14,592 nucleotides of DNA from Taibaiella helvus_B (GTDB lineage: Bacteria > Bacteroidota > Bacteroidia > Chitinophagales > Chitinophagaceae), in contig JBEBVI010000065.1 in NCBI GenBank assembly GCA_040392805.1, positions 1 through 14,592 of the forward strand. The letters run 5' to 3'. The notes beneath the pieces are model-generated. The model searched no databases. It saw nothing but the letters and a program-made list of their open reading frames with translations, and was not told where the DNA came from. Shown here one piece after another: positions 7,389 through 14,469 of the stretch; the first letter of the stretch is position 1; each line of letters begins with the position of its first letter. The position numbers and the translations under genes were made by a program.

Positions 7389-8345
7389 TTACTTCCTGTC
7401 CAGCCACAATTCTATTTCCTTTTGATTGAGCTCCATAACGTTTACTTTACGTACAATAGTGCTGTCTTCCATCCAGAGCATCACCGGCACGCCATTGCTG
7501 CCCGATAGTATGATCATATCGGTAAAATCTTTGGGGCTCATGAAGTGATGCGGAATAGAAGAGGCTTTTGTATCCTGCATAAAATCTTCAAGCCGTTCCT
7601 CTAAAGTAGCCGTATCGCCGGCCGAAAGGGCAAAATAAACGGGCAGGGCAGGGTTGCTTTCCTTCATGGTAGCAAACATCCTTGCGGCGTCCCTGCAGTG
7701 TGGGCAGCTCAGGCTCATGAAGCAAAGGATATGTTTGCCGGTTCTCAGATCAACGGTTGGTATTTGCGACTCTGAGGAGGTGTATAGCTTACTGACAGGC
7801 AGCTGAGAACGTTTCTGTACGGGGAAGATAATAAAGGGCAGGGCAATGAAAACCACAAAAACTGCGATGGCTATGAGTTGTATGGTTTTGCTGTCCGTAC
7901 GTTTGTATATCCTGTTTAATATCAGTGCGGCGACTATCAGCCCGATATTTTTTAGTAGTGAAAGCAGGGGCGACATAGGGAGTATATTGCCCATGCAGCC
8001 GCAATTGACATCATTACCTACAGTAAGTAAAAGATAGATCAGGTGTATGCTGAAGATGATGAGCAGGAGGATACAGCTTTTCAATATCCACTTTTTATGC
8101 CCTAATATATTTACAGTGATCAACAGCCCTAAAGCAGCTTCAAGACCGATAAAAAAACGTGCGAGCAGGGCGGCCGCTTTTTGAGGAACCGGTAGCTGGC
8201 TATAAATGGTATACTCAAAATATTCGATCGGGTTGAGCTTAGACCAGGCAGAGAATAAGAACATCCCCCCAATGACTACAGAAAGTAGTATCACTACCCA
8301 ATCATTCCTCCTGTTTGTTTTTATCGCTTCGTCGGTGCTGTCCAT
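7389..8345 (-). CDS. MauE/DoxX-type membrane protein fused to a CPHC thioredoxin-like domain
   Basis: A 318-residue inner-membrane redox protein. Starting at the ATG at 8345 (MDSTDEAIKTN), membrane segments lie at about 15-34, 58-80, 88-110, 123-143 and 154-174. 'FSAWSKLNPIEYFEY' and NCGCMGN (Cys115, Cys117) are typical of the MauE/DoxX redox-associated family. A thioredoxin-like domain (~195-318) follows, presumably periplasmic, with 'LSCPHC' (Cys214 and Cys217), 'SGSNGVPVMLW' and a C-terminal helix. Such fusions are thought to pass reducing or oxidising equivalents across the membrane. A start at 8417 is possible on paper but would place coding sequence over the terminator at 8376-8408, so 8345 is preferred. 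Substrate proteins are not apparent from the neighbours. Confidence -1.
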   Translation of the reverse strand: MDSTDEAIKTNRRNDWVVILLSVVIGGMFLFSAWSKLNPIEYFEYTIYSQLPVPQKAAALLARFFIGLEAALGLLITVNILGHKKWILKSCILLLIIFSIHLIYLLLTVGNDVNCGCMGNILPMSPLLSLLKNIGLIVAALILNRIYKRTDSKTIQLIAIAVFVVFIALPFIIFPVQKRSQLPVSKLYTSSESQIPTVDLRTGKHILCFMSLSCPHCRDAARMFATMKESNPALPVYFALSAGDTATLEERLEDFMQDTKASSIPHHFMSPKDFTDMIILSGSNGVPVMLWMEDSTIVRKVNVMELNQKEIELWLDRK

Positions 8346-8375
8346 TTTTATTACGTGTTGCGTCGTTATTAATCT

Positions 8376-8408
8376 AAAAAAAACCGGTATTCTTTTAGAA
8401 ATACCGGT
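8376..8408 (-). terminator. Intrinsic terminator of the small lipoprotein gene
   Basis: On the - strand ACCGGTATT and AATACCGGT form a perfect 9-bp stem with an 8-base loop, followed by a run of about eight T's. It lies about 52 bases past the lipoprotein stop and separates that gene from the MauE-like gene. Confidence -1.
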
Positions 8409-8460
8409 ATGTATCAAAAGCTGAATGATGATGAATTACTGATCGATGTCTTTCTCTGTT

Positions 8461-9012
8461 TTACCGGGGAATACTGAACCGCCCGTTGGAAATGCTGATC
8501 ACACCACCGCCCGGGATACTATCGTTGCCCGGAACAGTATCGGTAACAGGAAGCACAAAGCGGAAAGAACCTTCAATATTGCTACCATCTGAAGTGATGG
8601 TCACAAAACTTTCTTCAGACGCTACCGCGGAGTAGGTATAATTCTTACCCTCTTCCTGCAAGGTGTAGGTACCCACAGCTCCCTCGCCAACCAGATAAGT
8701 GTTCGGCCCTTCGTAATTATAAATGGAGAATGAAATAGTCTGATTGTAACCCACCTTTTTGTCCTCGCTGAACATAACACCCGATACCGATATGCTACGT
8801 ATATTGTCTGTGGTATTATCAGTGTAATATTTGGTATCCGCAATAAACTGAACACCGCTTACAACAGCGGTAAGCTCACCCAGAAAAGCATTTCTGATGG
8901 TATCTTTTCCCGGTACCATGGGGTAGGCGTCATATTCGGAAGAACAGGAAGAAGAACCTAAAGCCAGCCCGATACCGGCGCAAAACAATGCTAATCGAAA
9001 TAATTTTGTCAT
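8461..9012 (-). CDS. Small exported lipoprotein, unknown function
   Basis: A 183-residue protein I do not recognise with certainty. The N-terminus MTKLFRLALFCAGIGLALG is a signal peptide, and SSSC (Cys23) followed by SSEYD can serve as a lipobox, although its -3 residue is unusual. The mature part is predicted all-beta, with 'GVQFIADTKYYTDN' early and, near the end, 'GSNIEGSFRFVLP' and 'ISNGRFSIPR'. This plan resembles the DUF6252-type lipoproteins of Bacteroidota, a tentative match. It has a good promoter (9056-9086) and its own terminator, so it is monocistronic and not part of the cobalamin operon beside it. No ligand can be named. Confidence -1.
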   Translation of the reverse strand: MTKLFRLALFCAGIGLALGSSSCSSEYDAYPMVPGKDTIRNAFLGELTAVVSGVQFIADTKYYTDNTTDNIRSISVSGVMFSEDKKVGYNQTISFSIYNYEGPNTYLVGEGAVGTYTLQEEGKNYTYSAVASEESFVTITSDGSNIEGSFRFVLPVTDTVPGNDSIPGGGVISISNGRFSIPR

Positions 9013-9055
9013 ACTCAGAAGAGTGATTTATCTGTTTTTTCAGGAAATAATTCCT

Positions 9056-9086
9056 GTAAAGATATAATATACGGGGTAAATTCAAA
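9056..9086 (-). promoter_or_regulatory. Promoter of the small lipoprotein gene
   Basis: On the - strand TTTG (9086-9083), 18 bases, then TATCTTTAC (9064-9056), close to the Bacteroidota TTTG-N19-TAnnTTTG promoter. The start codon is about 44 bases further. Just after the -7 box sits the dyad CAGGAA-ATAA-TTCCTG (9042-9057 region on the + strand), a possible operator. Confidence -1.
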
Positions 9087-9096
9087 CATTTTGGAG

Positions 9097-9122
9097 AAAA
9101 AAATGCGGAGAAGTTTCCCGCA
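9097..9122 (-). terminator. Probable terminator of the cobalamin operon
   Basis: On the - strand TGCGG and CCGCA form a 5-bp stem with a 9-base loop followed directly by seven T's, about 75 bases after the BtuG-like stop. The stem is short, so efficiency is uncertain. The upstream stem is part of the GTTTCCCGCA repeat. Confidence -1.
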
Positions 9123-9164
9123 GATTGCGCGGATAAACGCAGATATTACCCGATCATCTGCGTT
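9113..9164. repeat. GTTTCnC-type intergenic repeat, copy 2, with hairpin
   Basis: Begins GTTTCCCGCAGATTGCGCGG and contains AACGCAGAT (9136-9144) and ATCTGCGTT (9156-9164), a perfect 9-bp stem with an 11-base loop. The CGCAGAT units are of a kind common between genes in Bacteroidota. It lies between the cobalamin operon and the lipoprotein gene. Confidence -1.
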
Positions 9165-9197
9165 AAACAGCCTGGAAATACATTTATAGCTATTTGT

Positions 9198-10280
9198 TTA
9201 CTGTCCCGGGAAATAAAAGTATCCGGGCCCCAGGCCAACATCGAAGGACTTTATTTTCTCCCCGGAAGTATTGTAAACGGAAACATTGCCTTTCTGGATG
9301 AACCCTTTCGGGTCGCCGATATATATCTGGTTACGCAAACTGTCCACCCCGAGCCCCCAATAGTATTGCAGGAGGCTGGCAGGTATAAAGGCTTTAGAGG
9401 GCGGGGTGACGGCATCGACCGGCATTCTGAATACGCCATTGTATTCCGGTATGCCGTCATAATTCACACTCAGGTAATATAAAGTGTCCTTCCCGGGATT
9501 CCAGGTGGGTTTCAAAAGTTCCGCCTTCGGGGAAAAGAGCATATTTTTTATCACTTTCCGGTTTGCCGGATCCACCTGCATAATGCGCGATGTTTTACCA
9601 CTGTATGCATTTCCTGCAAATACCCAAAGCCGGTTGTTTTTGTCGGCCAATACCTGTTGCGGCGCTTCACCGGCAAGTAATATGCTATCCCTGACGGAGG
9701 CTGTATGCAGGTCAATTTCATAAAGGTAGTTGCAGGCCGTGTCCCAGCAGCATACATATACTTTGTCGTTTAGCTGCACCATCCCTTCCGTATTGGGGTA
9801 AGGGAGCTTTATGGTTGAGGTCACCTGGTTGCTACCGAGGTCAATAATATGGACTTCGGGGTAATAAAGGCTGCTTACATACATTTTATTACCGGGAACC
9901 TGCAACATATAGCGTGGTTTCCGTACGGAAATAGAAGTAACCAGCTTGTAGGTTTCCCGGTCGATTACTGCAATCTTATCGGAATTGTTTATGGCCAGGT
10001 AGAGGTAATCGCCGGCTGCGGTCATACTTTGAAAGATGTCGCCTAAAGGTTGGTTATTGGCTTTGGTATACACATCATTTAAAACAATATCCTGGTCAGT
10101 ATCGAAAACAGAGAGCGAGGAATTTCCATTATTCAGGCTGCCCTCATTAGCTATATATACCAGGTTCCTGCCAACAGGCGTAACCGGATCAGGGTCGGTA
10201 CGGGGTTTGTCTTTGACACAGCCTGCGAGGAGAAAAATAATCCCGGTAAGCAGACAGCCATATTTCATACGTTTATCCAT
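9198..10280 (-). CDS. BtuG-like beta-propeller lipoprotein (DUF5074/YncE type)
   Basis: A 360-residue lipoprotein: signal peptide ending LLAGC (Cys21), a Pro/Asp linker 'DKPRTDPDPVTPVG', then repeated ~40-residue blades of a YncE/DUF5074-like beta-propeller. Blade signatures are 'LVYIANEGSLNNGNSSLSVFD', 'YLYLAINNSDKIAVIDRETYK', 'KMYVSSLYYPEVHIIDL' and 'IYIGDPKGFIQKGNVSVY'. In Bacteroides, BtuG is a seven-bladed surface lipoprotein that captures cobalamin with very high affinity and hands it to the receptor BtuB. Here the gene is third behind a B12 riboswitch, 10 bases after the preceding stop, which supports the same role. Propeller type is secure; cobalamin binding is inferred from similarity plus the riboswitch. 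Confidence -1.
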   Translation of the reverse strand: MDKRMKYGCLLTGIIFLLAGCVKDKPRTDPDPVTPVGRNLVYIANEGSLNNGNSSLSVFDTDQDIVLNDVYTKANNQPLGDIFQSMTAAGDYLYLAINNSDKIAVIDRETYKLVTSISVRKPRYMLQVPGNKMYVSSLYYPEVHIIDLGSNQVTSTIKLPYPNTEGMVQLNDKVYVCCWDTACNYLYEIDLHTASVRDSILLAGEAPQQVLADKNNRLWVFAGNAYSGKTSRIMQVDPANRKVIKNMLFSPKAELLKPTWNPGKDTLYYLSVNYDGIPEYNGVFRMPVDAVTPPSKAFIPASLLQYYWGLGVDSLRNQIYIGDPKGFIQKGNVSVYNTSGEKIKSFDVGLGPGYFYFPGQ

Positions 10281-10290
10281 TTCTGTCGCA

Positions 10291-11292
10291 CTACCTTTTT
10301 ATGACCCTATTTTTATAAGATGCTCCGTTCTTAAGGTACAGTTGCAGTATGTAGATACCATTGGCGTAATGGCTCATATCTATGATACCGTCTGGCGGGA
10401 GTAAACTATTTTTCACCTCAGCGCCATTTACATGATGCAGTGTATAGGGTACCGACTGCTGCCCGTGTATGCTGATATGCAACCGGTCGGATACGGGATT
10501 GGGGAAAAGCATTATATCATTTTCTTCTTTCTTCTTACCTGTAACAGAAACCGGTTTATTACTGTTGATTACACCTACGCCATTAAGGTCAAAGCCGGAG
10601 GTGAGGAAAGGGGTAGGGAAAGGATCATTGATCATACGGCCTTCATGATCGTATGATCCGTATTCCGGGTCAATGCTGCCTATTACATCTACTATACGGA
10701 CATGGGTAATATTGTTGATATCCAGCCCTGGTGTGTCTTTCAGGTCTTCGAGGTCAAAAGGCGTACCATATCCGGCAATATATTTCCCTGCGAGATTATG
10801 GTAATAGCGGGCATCGCTGAAAGTAGCATTATCTATCTGCATGGTATCCTGCATAAGCGATATAGCGGGGAAGCGGATAAAATTTTGCCCGTCGGAGCTT
10901 ACTTCCACAAAAGCCAGTTCCAGGAAGGCTACGGTATCGTTGCCTCTTTCTGTAAAACCATTTTCAAATACGGCGAAGTCCGGGCCCGGGCCGTTTTTTA
11001 TGGAATGCTCAAAGGTCAGTACGACAACACCGCTATCGCCTAAGCTTAATAAATATATGCCCGGAGGGCCGACAATTTTACCGGTATTTGTGCTGTCTGT
11101 TTTACCTAAGCTTTTGTCGGCCATATTTACCCAACCCGGATAAAATGTGCAGCCTGCAGCCCAATCTGTAAACCGGCTGTCGTTTTTAGAAATAGTCGTA
11201 TGGCCCGGCAATGGGAACTGGGGGGCAAATTGCGCCACAGAAGCGATATAGCCGGCTAACAAAAACAGAATAGTTGCTAAGGAGCAATACAT
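10291..11292 (-). CDS. Secreted cell-surface protein with T9SS sorting domain, cobalamin operon
   Basis: A 333-residue exported protein. Residues 1-20 form the signal peptide (MYCSLATILFLLAGYIASVAQ). The body (~21-250) is a beta-rich domain with 'DFAVFENGF', 'FLELAFVEVSSDGQNFIRFP', 'DLEDL' and 'GFDLNGVGVIN', a pattern known from hypothetical surface proteins that accompany cobalamin-uptake genes. From ~258 a T9SS type A sorting domain begins with 'DIMLFPNPVSDRLHI' and ends 'YLKNGASYKNRVIKR'. It is the second gene of the riboswitch operon, 73 bases after the first (a hairpin lies in that gap) and 10 bases before the BtuG-like gene. A calcium- or ligand-binding lectin-like fold is possible. The role in B12 capture is inferred from operon membership only. 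Confidence -1.
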   Translation of the reverse strand: MYCSLATILFLLAGYIASVAQFAPQFPLPGHTTISKNDSRFTDWAAGCTFYPGWVNMADKSLGKTDSTNTGKIVGPPGIYLLSLGDSGVVVLTFEHSIKNGPGPDFAVFENGFTERGNDTVAFLELAFVEVSSDGQNFIRFPAISLMQDTMQIDNATFSDARYYHNLAGKYIAGYGTPFDLEDLKDTPGLDINNITHVRIVDVIGSIDPEYGSYDHEGRMINDPFPTPFLTSGFDLNGVGVINSNKPVSVTGKKKEENDIMLFPNPVSDRLHISIHGQQSVPYTLHHVNGAEVKNSLLPPDGIIDMSHYANGIYILQLYLKNGASYKNRVIKR

Positions 11293-11308
11293 AATCAGTT
11301 TTTTAGTG

Positions 11309-11355
11309 GAAAGTGTAGCATTTAAAGTTGAGCGTGAATTAAACGCTACACTTTC
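11309..11355 (-). other. Long intercistronic hairpin in the cobalamin operon
   Basis: GAAAGTGTAGC (11309-11319) and GCTACACTTTC (11345-11355) are perfectly complementary over 11 bp. After one mismatch the stem continues with five more pairs (TTTAA/TTAAA), leaving a 13-base loop. No T-run follows on either strand, so it is not a normal terminator. It may stabilise or set the processing point of the mRNA between genes one and two. Confidence -1.
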
Positions 11356-11365
11356 TATTAATAAT

Positions 11366-12607
11366 TTACTTGGCTTTTACAAAACGTGTTCTGCCCAGCC
11401 TGTTGCCCTGCTCATCGCTTACATGCAGTATGTACACTCCTGCCGGAAGGCTGGCAATATTAACGGACTGCGCCTGTGTTTCAGATAAAAGTAATCTTCC
11501 CTGCATATTATATACGAAGGCGTTTACTTTATTGTCGGAGTGGATGTGCAACACGGTGCTTGCCGGGTTCGGGCTGATGTGGAACTGTACTTTGCCCTTG
11601 TGTGCTGCTGTTATATTTGTAACGTCGAGTGTCTGGAAAGATGCTGTATCCCATTCGGAAAAAGAACCGTCATCGCATTTGGTGCGGATATGCACATAAT
11701 AAGTTGTGGCGGGTTGCAGGTCTTTGATCTCATAACCGGTTTCGTTAACCGATACGGTTGTTGTCACCGGAGCTAAAGTAGCCGATTCATCCCAGGCCAG
11801 CTCATATGTCCCTTCATAATCCGGGATAATATTCTTCCAGTTTATTTTTGCGCTGTTTTCATTGATGCTCACAGCTGCTATATTGCTTGCTACGGGGCAG
11901 GAGCCGTCTATAGTGATCAGGTTATCCAAGGCATAATAAAATGGGGTCATAGTATTGGACGAAGAAGCCTGGAAAGTAAGACTGTCCACCGCACCCAATT
12001 GTTGCAGGTTCACCCACTCCCAGGTGTTTACCACCTCATCAGGCCCGTTGGCTAATGTAAGTACCACACTGTCTTGAGTACGCTTGCCGTTAAGATATCC
12101 TCTTACGGTTATTTTAAACCAATCGTTTTTGCCGTAATTTTTTGTTATCCAGTGATAGGCTACGGTAGAGTTGGTGAGGTAAACACCTGCTACGATACTG
12201 CCCGTGGCTGGGGTGGAAAGCTTTGGGCCGCTTTCGGGGCTTTGGCTGAAATTGGTCGGATCGGTTTCTGCAAAAGCAATACCATATTGGCCGGAGTGAT
12301 CGACTCCGGAGCCTGTTATGGCCGCCCACATGTTGTCGTAGCTTTCGTCTTCTGTGTTATTTATATTGGAATAGTTAAAAAACGCTTCGTAACGTCCCCA
12401 TTCGGAAAAGCTTACGGAACCCCGGAAAGTAGCGTTTGCTGTTGTAAAAGCATACTGTCCGGCTTCAGACTTGGTTGACAGAAAGGAAGTGTCGGCTCCG
12501 GGTAGGGTGAGATCGTCAAATGTAGCTACGATTTGTGCCTGTGTGGTTAATACAGATGTGCCTAATACAGCAGCTACCAGTAGCGGGCGTAGTTTGTGTT
12601 TCATCAT
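11366..12607 (-). CDS. DUF4465-fibronectin III surface protein with T9SS sorting domain, first gene of the cobalamin operon
   Basis: A 413-residue exported protein. Residues 1-25 are a signal peptide ending TTQAQ. Residues ~26-236 match a DUF4465 domain: 'FDDLTLPGADTSF', 'FSEWGRYEAFFNYSN', 'YGIAFAE', 'GVYLTNSTVAYHWI', 'WVNLQQLGAVDSLTF' and 'TPFYYALDNLITI'. Residues ~237-328 form a fibronectin type III domain ending 'TYYVHIRTKCDDGSFSEWDT'. From ~340 comes a T9SS type A sorting domain, with 'FHISPNPASTVLHI' and 'LPAGVYILHV'. DUF4465 proteins recur beside B12 uptake genes in Bacteroidota and related surface proteins there bind cobalamin. The cobalamin riboswitch immediately upstream makes repression by B12 very likely. 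Domains are clear; direct B12 binding is inferred. Confidence -1.
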   Translation of the reverse strand: MMKHKLRPLLVAAVLGTSVLTTQAQIVATFDDLTLPGADTSFLSTKSEAGQYAFTTANATFRGSVSFSEWGRYEAFFNYSNINNTEDESYDNMWAAITGSGVDHSGQYGIAFAETDPTNFSQSPESGPKLSTPATGSIVAGVYLTNSTVAYHWITKNYGKNDWFKITVRGYLNGKRTQDSVVLTLANGPDEVVNTWEWVNLQQLGAVDSLTFQASSSNTMTPFYYALDNLITIDGSCPVASNIAAVSINENSAKINWKNIIPDYEGTYELAWDESATLAPVTTTVSVNETGYEIKDLQPATTYYVHIRTKCDDGSFSEWDTASFQTLDVTNITAAHKGKVQFHISPNPASTVLHIHSDNKVNAFVYNMQGRLLLSETQAQSVNIASLPAGVYILHVSDEQGNRLGRTRFVKAK

Positions 12608-12636
12608 TTAAAATTTTAAATAACAATAAATTTTGC

Positions 12637-12731
12637 CAGTAGCAAGGAGCATACTACCGCTGTATGCGGACGAAGGTTGAGCCGGAAGGTATAGTCAGAC
12701 TTATCCTCGCTTTTGGTCCCGAAAGCTACTG
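12637..12731 (-). other. Structured leader between riboswitch and first gene (possible expression platform)
   Basis: On the - strand CAGTAGC (12731-12725) and GCTACTG (12643-12637) can close an 81-base structured region. Inside are GCATAC/GTATGC (12667-12662 with 12654-12649) and GCTTT/AAAGC. The 3' arm GCTAC can alternatively pair with the nearer GTAG (12658-12655), giving two mutually exclusive folds, as expected of a switch. No terminator T-run follows. The pairing is seen by eye, not computed. Confidence -1.
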
Positions 12732-12750
12732 ATGATTAATATGTTGCAAT

Positions 12751-12899
12751 GCAGGTCTTCTGACTTGTGCTTTGGTTTACAAAAGCCTTCCCGTATCTTT
12801 AACAGTGGCGTATTTTTGAAACCGGAACTGTTTATTTTATTCTGTTCCAGGCACTTACAGCAGCGGGTACTGTTCCGGACTTACACCGGATTCCCTTGT
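12751..12899 (-). promoter_or_regulatory. Cobalamin (B12) riboswitch
   Basis: Read on the - strand the conserved parts occur in order: GGGAATCCGGTG, AAGTCC, GGAACAG, ACCCGCTGCTGTAAG, then GCCACTGTT, CGGGAAGGC and the B12 box AAGTCAGAAGACCTGC (12766-12751). This is the complete class-II/AdoCbl-type core of the cobalamin aptamer. The family shuts down downstream genes when cobalamin is bound. It lies 143 bases before the DUF4465 gene and just after a promoter box, so it governs the three-gene operon ending at 9198. Confidence -1.
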
Positions 12900-12909
12900 C
12901 AATTGCCGG

Positions 12910-12918
12910 GCAAAGGTA
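12910..12918 (-). promoter_or_regulatory. -7 promoter box of the cobalamin operon
   Basis: TACCTTTGC on the - strand, a perfect TAnnTTTG box and identical to the one before ahcY. The predicted start of transcription falls a few bases before the first aptamer helix (AAGGGAATCC), as expected. No clear -33 TTTG is seen at the usual distance. Confidence -1.
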
Positions 12919-13045
12919 ATAAAAAAACAAATTACGGGATCTATTTAAACAGAATGTGCGAAATTTGTAAGTGGCGCCTGTAGCGGATGAAAAAACGGAT
13001 CGTGCCGGAGCGGTTATGTGCATCGGGGGCAAAAGGGAGATATAT

Positions 13046-14281
13046 ATGAAATTTTCAGTAGGAGATATTGTCTTATTAAAAAGAACCGGTGAAGAAGGAA
13101 GGGTGGTAGAATGGATAAACGAGGAAATGCTGGAAGTAGAAGTAGGCCAGACCCATTTTCCCGTGTTTGTGGATGAAGTGGAACACCCTTATCTGAAATG
13201 GTTTACAGAAAAGAAAAAAGTAGCTGTTAAACGTAAGAGCACCCCGGAAATGATACCGCCCGAAGATCCGGGCCAGGCAGTGCATAAAAATATTGAAAAG
13301 GGTTTTCATTTCTGCTTTTTGCCGGTATATCGTTTTGATGCGTTTGAAGATGTGGTGCATAAGCTCAAGGTTTATTTTATTAACCAGATGTCGTTTGAGG
13401 TTACACTTCAATACGAATGTTCGCTGCCCTCGGGATCTATATTTTCACATACGGCACAGGTCGGGCCTTTCGGCCATTTCTACCTGCACGATGTAGCCTT
13501 TGAACATATGCATTACCAGCCCCGCTTTTGCTGGATACTGACCCGCCGTTATGAAGGGAAACGGGAATCCCGTATGAGTGAAACGTTGCGGCTAAAACCT
13601 AAAAAGCTGTTTGAATATATCACAAAGGCCCAGGTGGACAACAGCCCTTCTTTTCATATTAAGGTAGCAGATGATTTTCCTGAAGCTGACTTTGTAACAG
13701 ATGCACCTCCTGTTATTGATACAGAGCTGCTGAAGCAAAAGGTAACCTGTAGTGAAATCCCCAGGACCAGGTCTAAAGCGCATACCCGCAGCCGTAAGAT
13801 AAACGAAATTGATCTGCATATCGAGCAACTGGTGGCCTCTACCGCCGGACTGTCCAATTTTGAAATGCTGCAGATACAGCTTGATGCTTTTGAGCAGGCT
13901 TTGTATGCAGCTATAGATCAGCAGCAATTATCGCTGGTGGTGATACATGGGGTAGGTAAGGGAAGGTTGAAGGAAGAGATACATGCTATGCTGCGGTCTA
14001 TACCGGAAGTTTCTTTTTACCAGCATGAGTGGAGCCCGCGCTATGGGTATGGTGCGACGGAGGTTTTTTTAATGGGTAGAGGGTGTTTAGTTGTTTCCCA
14101 CAACGGGGCAACGAAGGGCAATGGGCGCAAAGATTTTTATGGAACTATATACAGCGTTAGGATAATAATTGTGCGAAGCTACAAGCTTCACACGGCGGAT
14201 TTTGGTATTATAGGGAGGGGTGAAATGGATGTTTTTTTACGCATGTTTGCTACGAAATTTTTTTCTTTGTATCCTCAATGA
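13046..14281 (+). CDS. DUF2027 / Smr-domain protein with aberrant C-terminal extension
   Basis: The start at 13046 (MKFSVGDIVLLKRTG) is preferred over an in-frame ATG at 12971. It has AGGGAGA seven bases upstream and begins exactly at the conserved domain. Residues ~1-55 are SH3-like ('GDIVLLKRTGEEGRVVEWI'). The middle DUF2027 part includes 'GFHFCFLPVYRFDAFEDVV' and 'LKVYFINQMSFEVTLQYE'. Residues ~250-340 are a C-terminal Smr domain with 'NEIDLHIEQL', 'VVIHGVGKGRLKEEI' and 'SPRYGYGATEVF'. Smr domains act as nucleases or nucleic-acid binders; the role of the Bacteroidota DUF2027 proteins is not established. Relatives end at about ATEVFF/K. Here a run of seven T's (14064-14070) keeps the frame open, and ~70 extra residues read through a repeat. 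The original end was probably near 14071. Confidence -1.
   Translation: MKFSVGDIVLLKRTGEEGRVVEWINEEMLEVEVGQTHFPVFVDEVEHPYLKWFTEKKKVAVKRKSTPEMIPPEDPGQAVHKNIEKGFHFCFLPVYRFDAFEDVVHKLKVYFINQMSFEVTLQYECSLPSGSIFSHTAQVGPFGHFYLHDVAFEHMHYQPRFCWILTRRYEGKRESRMSETLRLKPKKLFEYITKAQVDNSPSFHIKVADDFPEADFVTDAPPVIDTELLKQKVTCSEIPRTRSKAHTRSRKINEIDLHIEQLVASTAGLSNFEMLQIQLDAFEQALYAAIDQQQLSLVVIHGVGKGRLKEEIHAMLRSIPEVSFYQHEWSPRYGYGATEVFLMGRGCLVVSHNGATKGNGRKDFYGTIYSVRIIIVRSYKLHTADFGIIGRGEMDVFLRMFATKFFSLYPQ
14093..14136. repeat. GTTTCnC-type repeat, copy 3, inside the extended Smr frame
   Basis: Starts GTTTCCCACAACGGGGCAAC and ends GCGCAAAGATTT, closely matching 7306-7348 with one indel. Such repeats normally lie between genes, so its presence inside the reading frame argues that the frame past ~14071 is not ancestral coding sequence. 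Confidence -1.
14171..14193. repeat. Inverted repeat after the Smr domain
   Basis: GTGCGAAGCT and AGCTTCACAC pair at nine of ten positions around a three-base loop. A GGATTTTGG follows, too weak a T-run for a confident terminator, but it could be the relic end of the Smr transcript. It also falls in the dubious 3' extension. Confidence -1.
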
Positions 14282-14328
14282 TGAACAAAAGTTGGGTGGT
14301 TTATTTTGTTGGCACTACTTATCTTCCA

Positions 14329-14469
14329 CTACTTAAAAAACTGAGCTATTCCGTGATTGTTTGAAATATAGCGGATTAAGAAAATGAATTGTCCGTCTTG
14401 TCCCTGGTATACATTGAAGGATACATGCCATTGGGTTGTCTTGTTTTTCTCAAATACGGCATACAACAT
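14329..14469 (-). CDS. Short possible coding remnant, 46 residues
   Basis: On the - strand the frame MLYAVFEKNKTTQWHVSFNV... ending HGIAQFFK has protein-like composition with alternating hydrophobic residues. The same frame is open upstream for 16 further codons (GSYFNYCTYFDKYGKK) back to a TGA. The upstream codons also look like protein, so this may be the tail of a longer gene broken by a nonsense mutation rather than a gene of its own. No family is recognised. The rest of 14282-14592 shows no other gene. Confidence -1.
   Translation of the reverse strand: MLYAVFEKNKTTQWHVSFNVYQGQDGQFIFLIRYISNNHGIAQFFK

Noticed and set aside
8346..8417. Longer N-terminus for the MauE-thioredoxin protein
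   Set aside because: The extra 24 codons overlap a clear terminator hairpin with T-run belonging to the gene upstream; translation more likely starts at 8345.
12732..13032. Short open frames on both strands over the riboswitch
   Set aside because: They coincide with the conserved cobalamin aptamer and its promoter and have no protein-like features.
12971..13045. Longer N-terminus for the DUF2027/Smr protein
   Set aside because: The 25 extra residues are unlike the family, while the ATG at 13046 has a good Shine-Dalgarno sequence and begins the conserved domain.
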